From Peptostreptococcaceae bacterium (GTDB taxonomy: Bacteria; Bacillota; Clostridia; Peptostreptococcales; Peptostreptococcaceae): DNA of 64,000 nt. Of the stretch, positions 1 through 8,519 are shown piece after piece. A program made the translations under genes and the position numbers. The stretch spans positions 62,001-126,000 of the forward strand of contig JAOARY010000067.1 in the NCBI GenBank assembly GCA_025210335.1, read 5' to 3'. Below the pieces are notes generated by a model. It had not been told where the DNA came from. It saw only the letters and a program-made list of their open reading frames with translations, and searched no databases. Positions within the stretch are counted from its first letter, which is position 1. Each line of letters opens with the position of its first letter.

Positions 1-1245
1 AATATAGATGATGATAAATATTTTAATCCTAATTTTGATATCAAAGACTATATAGATAATTTAAAACCGCTAAAAAAGCTTACTGATGATTTTGTTGTAC
101 TTTATTCTTCTGGAAGTACCTCAATGCCAAAAGGAATTAGAATCAGTGAATATAATATATTATGCCTGATAGAAGATTTAGGAGATAAATTTAATATTGA
201 TGAAAATGATGTATTTTTAAACTGGATGCCTCTTGAACATGCTGTTGGTCTTAATTTATTCACATTATTACCAATTGGTAGAAAAAGCAAAATAATACAT
301 TTTAAATCTGAAGAATTTGTTCAAGATCCAAGTATATGGTTTGAATATATGAATTTATATAAAGTAAGTATTTCTTGTGGACCAAATTTCTCATATAAGA
401 TGGTTATTTCTTTAGATACTAAAAAAAATTGGGATTTATCAAATTTAAAATTAATATTAAATTGTGGAGAGCCTATTTCTAAAGAATTAGTTGATAAATT
501 TGAAGACTTTATAAAAAAGTTCAATGTATCAAAAAAAATTACAGTTCCTGCATATGGTTTAAGTGAAACCACAGGTGTAATAGTTTTAAATGATAGAATA
601 GAAAATTTAAATTTTGATAAAAGTAAATTAAAAAGTTTAATCGATTTAAAAGTTGAAGATTTATTACTTACTATAGATGATATTGTTTGTCAGGGACAAA
701 TTTTAAAAAATCATGATATGAGAATAGTAGATGAGCATGAAAACGAAGTTGATGAAAGTACTATAGGTTATGTACAATTAAGCGGAAGATGTATTTGTAA
801 CGGTTATACAAATAAAGATAATAAAGCTTTTTTTGGTAAGTGGTTAGAAACTGGTGATATTGGTTTTATTGTGGATAAGAACTTGTATATAGTTGGAAGA
901 CAAAAAGACATGGTATTTAGAGCAGGAAAAAATATTTATCTAAGAGATATTGAAAAATATATAGAAAAGAAATTTAATTTAAAATCAGCTGCTTGTGGAA
1001 TTAATATTTCAAATAAAAACGAACTTATAATTTGTGTATTTATTTCACAAGAAGAAATAGATAACTTACAAATAGATATAGATAAAGAAGATATAATATT
1101 TGAGATTAGAAAATCTTTAGGTATTTTAATAAATGATTTAATATTAATGGATAAATTGCTATTTACCAAATCTGGTAAGGTGAGCAAAGGGAAATTAATG
1201 AAATATTATTTAAAATTAAAGGAGATTGATTATGAATTACAATAA
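1..1245 (+). CDS. Fatty-acyl-AMP ligase-like adenylation enzyme, 5' end cut by window
   Basis: The reading frame is open to base 1, so the N-terminus lies outside the window; the ATG at 124 is internal because it falls inside the P-loop-like core motif YSSGST..PKG. Other adenylate-forming motifs are seen in order: a GPNF.Y segment, YGLSETTG, WLETGDIGF, GRQKD..F.AG.N and the C-terminal Lys in SGKVSKGK. The W.PL.H..GL segment, GPNF.Y and a GR.KD...G.N.Y..DIE-type motif resemble fatty-acyl-AMP ligases more than aryl-acid ligases such as YbtE. It would activate a carboxylic acid as acyl-AMP and load it on a carrier protein, most simply the N-terminal carrier of the next gene. The two genes overlap by 14 bases and are probably translationally coupled. 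The substrate is not known; an aryl acid cannot be excluded. Confidence 0.85.
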   Translation, partial: NIDDDKYFNPNFDIKDYIDNLKPLKKLTDDFVVLYSSGSTSMPKGIRISEYNILCLIEDLGDKFNIDENDVFLNWMPLEHAVGLNLFTLLPIGRKSKIIHFKSEEFVQDPSIWFEYMNLYKVSISCGPNFSYKMVISLDTKKNWDLSNLKLILNCGEPISKELVDKFEDFIKKFNVSKKITVPAYGLSETTGVIVLNDRIENLNFDKSKLKSLIDLKVEDLLLTIDDIVCQGQILKNHDMRIVDEHENEVDESTIGYVQLSGRCICNGYTNKDNKAFFGKWLETGDIGFIVDKNLYIVGRQKDMVFRAGKNIYLRDIEKYIEKKFNLKSAACGINISNKNELIICVFISQEEIDNLQIDIDKEDIIFEIRKSLGILINDLILMDKLLFTKSGKVSKGKLMKYYLKLKEIDYELQ

Positions 1246-4200
1246 AGTATCACAAACACTATTACAGATATTAAATATAGATAAAGATATAGATTTAAAT
1301 GATGAATTATATAAATATTTAGGTGATTCTATAAATATGTTTAAGATAATAAAAAAGTTAAATAATGAATTTGATTTAAATATCGGTATGTTAGATCTTA
1401 TAAAGAAAAAAACTATACAAGATTTAAAAGATTTTATTTTAAAAACTTTAAATATTTCAGTTGATGAAAAGAAAATTCCTCTAAATAAAATTCAGCAAGC
1501 TTATATATTAGGTCAAGAACAAATATTTTTTGAAGCAAAAAATACAACACATTATTATTTTGAAATAGAGCATAATTTAGATTATGATTTGATAAATGAA
1601 ACTATTAATAAATTAATAAAAAGACATGAAATACTAAGAGCATATTATGAAGATGATAGTTGTTTAAACATTGTAAGTAAATTGAATTATACAGTTAAAA
1701 ATATAGATATAGAAGAGTCCAATTTAATGAATTTTTTGAATAAATCAAGATTAGAATCTCAAGGCAAAATATATAAATCAAAAGAAATTCCACTGTATGA
1801 TATAAGAAATTTAAATATAAAAGGACGAAAGAAAAATATTTTAATACTGGATGTAAGTTTAATAATATTAGATGGTATGAGTTTAAAAATACTTGCAAAA
1901 GAATTTATAGATTTAATTAAGGGTGTAGAGTTAGAAGCGATTAATGTAAATTATGAAAATATTAAGCAAGTTGATAAAAGTAGCACTAAATATTTAGAAG
2001 ATAAGGCTTTTTGGAATGAAAAAATAGATAATTTTCCAATTGGTCCATCAATTCCAACTAAAAAAAATACAAAAAATATTAATCCATCCGAACGATTTAA
2101 ATATGTTCTTGATAAAAATCATTTTGATAATATAAATAAATTTGCTATAAAAAATCAAGTTAGTTCAAATATATTATTTATGTATGCCTTGTTTAAAACA
2201 GTTGAAAGATTTAGTCAAAGTTTAAATTTTTCATTGAATATAACTGTAAATGGACGCGGTAATTTAAATCAAGACTTATCTAATATAGTTGGGGATTTTA
2301 CAACTAATATTTTACTTGATTATTATGGTAGTGAAATGAAAGAGTTGAGTTTTTTTGAACAATTACAATTACTAAGAGATAGACTGTATTTATATTATGA
2401 TCATAGTAATTTTGAAGGTGTTGAAATAATAAGAGAAATTTCTAAAAGACAAAAAATTAATAAAGAATCTTTAATGCCTATTGTATTTACATCAATGGTA
2501 TATGACTTGGATGAACTTGAAAAAATAGATATACTTTATAGTATTTCTCAAACTTCTCAAGTATATTTAGATAATCAAATACAAAAAAATGGTGATGATT
2601 ATATAATCATATGGGATTTTATGAAAAATATTTTCGATGAAAGCCTTATAAGTGATATGTTTGATTATTATAAAAATATTATAATATCTTTTACAAATGA
2701 AGAGTTTGAAATTCCAAATATAAAAGAAGAAGATAATATAGAAATTTTTAAACCTAGTGATTTTGAACTCAAAACTCTAGATAAACTTCTTTTAGAATCC
2801 TTTAAAACTAACTCTAGTGAAATTGCAATTAAATCAGAAGGTAATTCAATTACATATTTTGATTTAGAAAAATTAAGTGAAACATATTCTAAATATATAA
2901 ATAATTTAAATTTACAAAAAGGTGATTATGTAATAACTAAATTAAATAGGGATATAGATTCCATAGCTTTAATAGTAGCTTTAGTGAGAATGGGAATTGT
3001 TTATATTCCAATCCCTAATGATTACCCAAAAAATAGAATTGAAATTATTAAAAATAGTTCAAATGCAAAAAATATTATTGATATTAATGATATTGATTTA
3101 TCTAAAATAGGAAATGAAGAAATTATTTATCCTAATTTAAATAAATCTGATTCTGTATATGTTATATATACATCGGGTTCAACTGGTGAACCAAAAGGTG
3201 TTGAAATAGACCATTTAGGTGTTGTAAATACTTTATTAGACATTAATGAAAGATTTGATGTAGACAAAAAAAATAATATTTTAGGAATATCATCTTTGAA
3301 TTTTGATCTTTCAATATATGATATATTTGGAGCTTTAATAGCAGGTTCAAATCTTGTACTGATAGATGATTCAAGAAATATAGAAGAAATTTTTTATAAA
3401 TTAAATTATGATAATATTATATGGAATAGTGTACCTGCATTTATGGAGATGCTAATAGATTATATTGATGATGATTATAAAAATGAAAATTTAAAATTGG
3501 TAATGTTAAGTGGAGATTGGATACCAGTTACCTTACCTGAAAAGATAAAAAAACATTTTCCAAATGCAAAAGTAATTAGCTTAGGTGGAGCAACTGAAGC
3601 TTCAATTTGGTCAATTAATTATCCTATAACAAAGGTAAACAAAAATTTAAATAGTATACCTTATGGTTATGCTCTTAAGAATCAAAATATGTATGTATTA
3701 AATGAAAATTTAGAAATATGTCCAACTTTAATTGCTGGAGAAATTCATATTGGAGGAATAGGATTAGCTAAAGGTTATTTAGGTGATAAAAAAAGAACTA
3801 TTGATTCTTTTATAGAACATAAAACACTTGGAAGACTTTATAAAACAGGAGATTTTGGAAAATTAACAAAAGAAGGATATATAGAATTTTTGGGAAGAAA
3901 AGATAGTCAAGTAAAAATTGGTGGTCACAGAGTTGAATTAGAAGAAATTAGATTCCACTTAAATAATATAGAAGGTATAAAAGATAGTGTGATTCTTAAT
4001 AAAAGTTCTAAAATAATCGCATATTATAGAGGTACTAGATTAAATACAGAAAAAATAGAAAGTGAACTAAAGAAAAATTTACCTTACTATATGATACCAA
4101 AAGAATATATAAATTTAGAGAGTTTCCCAATAACATCAAATGGTAAAATTGATTATAAAAAACTTTTGGAAAGAAATACTTCAAATACAAATATGAAAAA

Positions 4201-7200
4201 AGGTGATTTAACTGAAATAGATCAACAAGTAATATCTTTATTTGAAGAGGTATTAGAAATTTCTAATATAAATTATGAAGATGATTTCTTTTCTCTTGGG
4301 GGAAATTCAATTACGGCTCAAAGATTAAGACAAAGAATAATAAAAGATTACAGTGTTAAAATACCACTTGTAGATATAATAAGAGATGGTCGTATTTCAC
4401 ATATATCTAATTTTATAAAAGCTAAAACAAATAAAAATATAGAAACAAAAGAAGATAAAAAAGAATTAAAAAATAAAACACATGATTTAACAAGTATACA
4501 AAGAGCTTATTTAAGCGGAGTAAATGATAAGTTTGAATTAAGTTCTTATAATGCTCATTATTATTTTGATATAACTACAGAGATTTCAAAAGAAAATATA
4601 GAAAAATCTATAAATAAAATTATAGATAGACATGAAGCTTTTAGAACTGTATTTAATAAAAATCAAACTCAAACTATTTTAAGTGAACATAAGTATTATA
4701 ATATAGATTATTTAGATATATCTCATTTAAATAATGAAGATATTAAAGCAAATATTAATGAGTTGAGAAATCAATTATCACATAAATCTTATGATAATTA
4801 TGATTGGCCATTATTTTGCATCAAAATGAGAAAAATAAATGAAAGAGAGTGTGTATTATTTGTTAGTATTAATTTATTAATATGTGATGGAGATAGTTTA
4901 AATATATTCTTTTTAGAACTAGCTAAATTTGCAAAAGAAGACATTAATTTGCCTGAACTTAAATATTCTTATATCGACTATATTGATGAATATGAAAGAT
5001 ATAAAAAAACAAATAATGATGTAGATGAAGATAAAAAATACTGGGATGAAAAAGTAAAAAGTTTTTCAAAGTTTCCACAATTACCATTTAAAAAAGATAT
5101 ATCTCTTTGTAAAAATTATATTGCAAAAAGAAAAAATACAACTATAGAAAAAAATATTTGGCAAGAAATTAAAGGTGAGTGTAAAAAAAGAAGAATTTCA
5201 CCATCAGCACTACTTTTAGCTTTATATTCTAAAGTTTTATCAAAATGGAGTAATCAAGAAGAAGCACTTATTAATATGACCTTATTTGAAAGACTCCCAT
5301 TTAATAAGGAAGTGGGTAATATAATTGGTGATTTTACTAAATTAGCAGCTATCCAAACAAAAGTGAAAAACCAAAATATTTGGGATTTTGCATTAGAAAT
5401 AGAAAGTGAAGTATTAGAAATATTGGATCATATCAGTGTTGATGGAGACTATATTATAAAAGCAATAGCAAATAATAATGCTCAAATAGGAAAAGCTGTA
5501 CTTCCAATAGTTTTTACTTGTATACTTTTTGACTATGAAAAAAATTGGTTTGATGAATTTGGAAAGCTAAATTATGCAATATCACAAACACCACAAGTGT
5601 TATTAGATAATCAGATAGTAGAAATGAATAAGGAACTTAATATTTCGTGGGATTATATTGAAGATTTATTTGAAGATATCACAATCGATAGGATGTTTGA
5701 AGAGTTTATATATGAAATAAATATGGTTTTAAAAGATAAAAAAGAAGATAAAACTTTAGAAATTTGGAAAAAATATAATGATACTAAAGAGGATATAAAA
5801 GCTGATACATTACATTATTTATTTATAAAAAATGCAATTAAAACTCCAAAAGAAATTGCTGTAATATATAAAGATATAAATTATACTTATGAATATTTAA
5901 ATAAAGAATCTGATAAAGTATTGAAATATTTAGTTGATAATAATTACTATAATAATTCTAGTAAAATAGCTGTTTTAGCAGAGAGAAATGTTGAATCTAT
6001 AATAATAATTTTGGGAATATTAAAAGCAGGTGCAGCATATGTTCCTATTGATATGGAATTTCCAAAAGATAGGGTTGAATATATTTTAAAAGATTCAAAT
6101 TGCGAAATTTTACTTGATTCAAAAATATTTAAAGAAGAAATAAGGGACATAAAGGATTATGAAAATATAAATTATATTTACAATGTATCTAGTTTGGCTT
6201 ATATAATATATACTTCTGGTTCTACAGGTAATCCAAAAGGAGTAATTATAAAACATAGTGCTGCTTGTAATACTATTATCGATATAAATAGAAAAATAAG
6301 TTTAGATAAAAATGATAAAATCATTGGAATTTCATCACTTTGTTTTGATTTATCTGTGTACGATTTATTTGGAGCATTTCACAAATCTGCTAGCTTAGTT
6401 ATTGTTGAAGATCAAAGAGATATGGCAAGTATAATAAATTTGGTAAATAAACACAATGTAACTATATGGAATTCAGTTCCTGTAATATGTTCTTTATTTA
6501 GTGAATATATCAATAATCATAAAATAAAAATGAATAATTCAATAAGACAATTTTTACTTTCGGGCGACTGGATACCATTACAACTACCAAGTTCATTATC
6601 TAATTTATTTACAAATTCAAAAGTTTTTAGCTTAGGTGGTGCAACAGAGGCTTCGATTTGGTCTATTTATTATCCTATTAAAGATATTAAAGGTAATTGG
6701 AAAAGTGTACCTTATGGACTACCTCTTGCTAATCAAAGTATGTATGTTCTAGACAAGAATAAGAATCTTTGTGAGTTCAATGTAAAAGGAGATATTTATA
6801 TAGGTGGAATTGGACTGGCTTCTGGTTATATCAATGATCCACTAAAAACCAAAAAGGCATTTATATACCATCCTTCATTGGGAATGATATATAAAACAGG
6901 AGATTTAGGAAGATTTAAAAAAGCTGGATATATTGAATTTTGTGGAAGAGAAGATAATCAAGTAAAAATAAGAGGTCATAGAATAGAACTAGATGAGATA
7001 AATAAAGAAATACTAAAGTTTTCAAACATTGACAATTCTTTAGTGTTTATAAATAATGAAAATGATAAATTTAAAAATAGTGAAATAAAAGCATTTGTAT
7101 TAAACAATGAAAATAAAGAGATAGATGTGAATTATTTAAAAAATAAATTAGAGTCTAAATTACCTAAATACATGATTCCTAAAAAGATAATTCAAATACC

Positions 7201-7528
7201 AGAATTGTTGCTTACTAAAAATGGAAAAGTTGATAGAAAGGCTCTTGTTCAAAAATATATTTCAAAAATTAAAAATGATATATCAAAAGATCAAATAGAG
7301 GATGATTATAAAGATTTAATAAATATTTGGCAAGATATATTTGAATTAGAAGACATAAGTTTGGAGGATGATTTCTTTTCTCTTGGTGGGGATTCTATAA
7401 TACTCATGAAAATGATTGACAAAATAAATTTAAGATACGATATAGAAATTGAATTAGAGGATATATTAGAAAGTTCAAATATCAAAGAATTAAATAATTT
7501 AATAAATGTCAAATATATAAAGAATTAA
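1232..7528 (+). CDS. Two-module cyclizing NRPS, Cys-Cys (bis-thiazoline) assembly
   Basis: This is a 2098-aa multidomain synthetase. Start at ATG 1232 is chosen because AAAGGAG lies 8 bases upstream; the in-frame TTG at 1226 is too close to it. Domains: carrier (Ser33 in GDS); Cy1 about 83-510; A1 about 517-975; carrier (Ser1026 in GGNS); Cy2 about 1083-1500; A2 about 1527-2005; carrier (Ser2055 in GGDS). Both condensation-type domains have cyclization signatures: Q.AY..G, RH...R, GDFT, P.VFT and SQT.QV.LD.Q. The A-domain specificity residues read D-L-Y-N-M-S-L-I-W for A1 and D-L-Y-N-L-S-L-I-W for A2; the second is the known cysteine code of yersiniabactin- and bacitracin-type enzymes. Each module should therefore add Cys and close a thiazoline. 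There is no methyltransferase, reductase, epimerase or thioesterase domain, so the release step is not visible. The starter presumably comes from the ligase upstream. Confidence 0.93.
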   Translation: MNYNKVSQTLLQILNIDKDIDLNDELYKYLGDSINMFKIIKKLNNEFDLNIGMLDLIKKKTIQDLKDFILKTLNISVDEKKIPLNKIQQAYILGQEQIFFEAKNTTHYYFEIEHNLDYDLINETINKLIKRHEILRAYYEDDSCLNIVSKLNYTVKNIDIEESNLMNFLNKSRLESQGKIYKSKEIPLYDIRNLNIKGRKKNILILDVSLIILDGMSLKILAKEFIDLIKGVELEAINVNYENIKQVDKSSTKYLEDKAFWNEKIDNFPIGPSIPTKKNTKNINPSERFKYVLDKNHFDNINKFAIKNQVSSNILFMYALFKTVERFSQSLNFSLNITVNGRGNLNQDLSNIVGDFTTNILLDYYGSEMKELSFFEQLQLLRDRLYLYYDHSNFEGVEIIREISKRQKINKESLMPIVFTSMVYDLDELEKIDILYSISQTSQVYLDNQIQKNGDDYIIIWDFMKNIFDESLISDMFDYYKNIIISFTNEEFEIPNIKEEDNIEIFKPSDFELKTLDKLLLESFKTNSSEIAIKSEGNSITYFDLEKLSETYSKYINNLNLQKGDYVITKLNRDIDSIALIVALVRMGIVYIPIPNDYPKNRIEIIKNSSNAKNIIDINDIDLSKIGNEEIIYPNLNKSDSVYVIYTSGSTGEPKGVEIDHLGVVNTLLDINERFDVDKKNNILGISSLNFDLSIYDIFGALIAGSNLVLIDDSRNIEEIFYKLNYDNIIWNSVPAFMEMLIDYIDDDYKNENLKLVMLSGDWIPVTLPEKIKKHFPNAKVISLGGATEASIWSINYPITKVNKNLNSIPYGYALKNQNMYVLNENLEICPTLIAGEIHIGGIGLAKGYLGDKKRTIDSFIEHKTLGRLYKTGDFGKLTKEGYIEFLGRKDSQVKIGGHRVELEEIRFHLNNIEGIKDSVILNKSSKIIAYYRGTRLNTEKIESELKKNLPYYMIPKEYINLESFPITSNGKIDYKKLLERNTSNTNMKKGDLTEIDQQVISLFEEVLEISNINYEDDFFSLGGNSITAQRLRQRIIKDYSVKIPLVDIIRDGRISHISNFIKAKTNKNIETKEDKKELKNKTHDLTSIQRAYLSGVNDKFELSSYNAHYYFDITTEISKENIEKSINKIIDRHEAFRTVFNKNQTQTILSEHKYYNIDYLDISHLNNEDIKANINELRNQLSHKSYDNYDWPLFCIKMRKINERECVLFVSINLLICDGDSLNIFFLELAKFAKEDINLPELKYSYIDYIDEYERYKKTNNDVDEDKKYWDEKVKSFSKFPQLPFKKDISLCKNYIAKRKNTTIEKNIWQEIKGECKKRRISPSALLLALYSKVLSKWSNQEEALINMTLFERLPFNKEVGNIIGDFTKLAAIQTKVKNQNIWDFALEIESEVLEILDHISVDGDYIIKAIANNNAQIGKAVLPIVFTCILFDYEKNWFDEFGKLNYAISQTPQVLLDNQIVEMNKELNISWDYIEDLFEDITIDRMFEEFIYEINMVLKDKKEDKTLEIWKKYNDTKEDIKADTLHYLFIKNAIKTPKEIAVIYKDINYTYEYLNKESDKVLKYLVDNNYYNNSSKIAVLAERNVESIIIILGILKAGAAYVPIDMEFPKDRVEYILKDSNCEILLDSKIFKEEIRDIKDYENINYIYNVSSLAYIIYTSGSTGNPKGVIIKHSAACNTIIDINRKISLDKNDKIIGISSLCFDLSVYDLFGAFHKSASLVIVEDQRDMASIINLVNKHNVTIWNSVPVICSLFSEYINNHKIKMNNSIRQFLLSGDWIPLQLPSSLSNLFTNSKVFSLGGATEASIWSIYYPIKDIKGNWKSVPYGLPLANQSMYVLDKNKNLCEFNVKGDIYIGGIGLASGYINDPLKTKKAFIYHPSLGMIYKTGDLGRFKKAGYIEFCGREDNQVKIRGHRIELDEINKEILKFSNIDNSLVFINNENDKFKNSEIKAFVLNNENKEIDVNYLKNKLESKLPKYMIPKKIIQIPELLLTKNGKVDRKALVQKYISKIKNDISKDQIEDDYKDLINIWQDIFELEDISLEDDFFSLGGDSIILMKMIDKINLRYDIEIELEDILESSNIKELNNLINVKYIKN

Positions 7529-7612
7529 ATTTGCTTAATCATGAATTATTTAAAAAAATTTATATTAGGTATTGATTTTCATGCATAAATTAATTATTAT
7601 TAATGATAGGGG

Positions 7613-7632
7613 TTATCAATTTATATTGATAA
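7613..7632. promoter_or_regulatory. Palindrome between NRPS and TetR gene, possible operator
   Basis: TTATCAAT and ATTGATAA form perfect 8-base arms around TTAT. It sits 85 bases after the NRPS stop and 130 before the regulator start. It has no U-tract, so it does not look like a terminator. It is AT-rich and loosely like a Fur box, but I cannot assign the binder. A second, wider pair, CCTTATC at 7704-7710 and GATAAGG at 7743-7749, brackets the regulator's presumed promoter and ribosome site. Confidence 0.4.
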
Positions 7633-7761
7633 TCTCCATCTTATAATAATTGATTTTATTTTTAGTGAAATTTCTGCAATTAATAAAAATAAAAATATAT
7701 TCACCTTATCGATATGATATAATCAAAAATGATAAATTTATTGATAAGGAGTAGAATCTGT

Positions 7762-8379
7762 ATGGGAAATAGTTATAATGAAACACATGAAGATATTTTA
7801 CAAAGTGCAAAATTAAATTTTTTGAAATTTGGATATGAAAGGTCTAATCTTCGAACTATATGTAAAGGAGCAAATGTTACTACCGGAGCATTTTATAGAC
7901 ATTTTAAAGGAAAAGATGAGGTCTTTGATGAACTTGTTAAAGATGCCATTACAGAATTAAAAAAGGTCTATTATATTAGTGAAGATGCTTTATATAAAAC
8001 TATAGAAGAACAAGATGTAAATGAATTTTGGGATATGAATGATGAGGCTATATTGTCATTTGTTGATTTAATATATAGATATTATGATGAATTTAGATTG
8101 GTGCTTTTATTTTCAGATGGAACAAAATATGAACATTTTTTGCATGATATTTCAGATATCGAAACAAACAATACTTTAAAATTTATAAAATTTTTAAAAG
8201 AAAAAGATTATGATGTCAAAGAACTTTCTGAAAAAGAAACCCATATGCTTATAAATGCATATATGTCATCGATATTTGAAGTCATAGCACATGAATATAG
8301 CAAAGAAGAAGCTTTTAAATGTATAAAGACTGTTGTTGAATTTTATAAAATTGGTTGGAAAAATATTTTTGGTCTATAA
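7762..8379 (+). CDS. TetR/AcrR-family transcriptional regulator
   Basis: This is a 205-aa protein with an N-terminal helix-turn-helix typical of TetR repressors (GANVTTGAFYRHFKGKDEVF, about residues 38-57) and an all-helical ligand domain with no recognisable family. ATG 7762 is preferred: TAAGGAG precedes it by 10 bases, while the upstream in-frame ATG at 7729 has no ribosome site. It lies directly before the transporter operon, whose leader holds two copies of a 15-base palindrome of TetR-operator style, so it most likely represses that operon. The ligand could be the metallophore or a drug-like compound; this is inference. It is not an iron-sensing Fur or DtxR protein, so if the cluster responds to iron, another regulator must do that. 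Confidence 0.9.
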   Translation: MGNSYNETHEDILQSAKLNFLKFGYERSNLRTICKGANVTTGAFYRHFKGKDEVFDELVKDAITELKKVYYISEDALYKTIEEQDVNEFWDMNDEAILSFVDLIYRYYDEFRLVLLFSDGTKYEHFLHDISDIETNNTLKFIKFLKEKDYDVKELSEKETHMLINAYMSSIFEVIAHEYSKEEAFKCIKTVVEFYKIGWKNIFGL

Positions 8380-8406
8380 AATTAATATCTGTTGTTATAA
8401 ATATAA

Positions 8407-8494
8407 GATAACAAAGTTATCGTATTTTATGTTTTATAGCAACAGGTTTATTATCTAAAAATTTTTTTTTAGACTTTTAGATAACTTTGTTATC
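8407..8494. promoter_or_regulatory. Two palindromic operators in the transporter-operon leader
   Basis: GATAACAAAGTTATC (8407-8421) and GATAACTTTGTTATC (8480-8494) are perfect palindromes around a 3-base centre, and each is the exact reverse complement of the other. They are 73 bases apart, about seven helical turns. The second copy overlaps another inverted repeat, TTATCTAAAA (8451-8460) with TTTTAGATAA (8475-8484). The sites lie between the TetR gene and the first ABC gene, whose AGGAGGAG ribosome site starts at 8509. The simplest reading is a pair of operators for the TetR protein encoded just upstream. Confidence 0.75.
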
Positions 8495-8519
8495 TTGAAT
8501 AAAAAATTAGGAGGAGATT

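Noticed and set aside
8407-8494. Fur or DtxR boxes
   Set aside because: The palindromes contain GATAAC half-sites but with a 3-base centre and wrong arrangement for the 19-base Fur box or the DtxR/IdeR site. The adjacent TetR gene explains them better.
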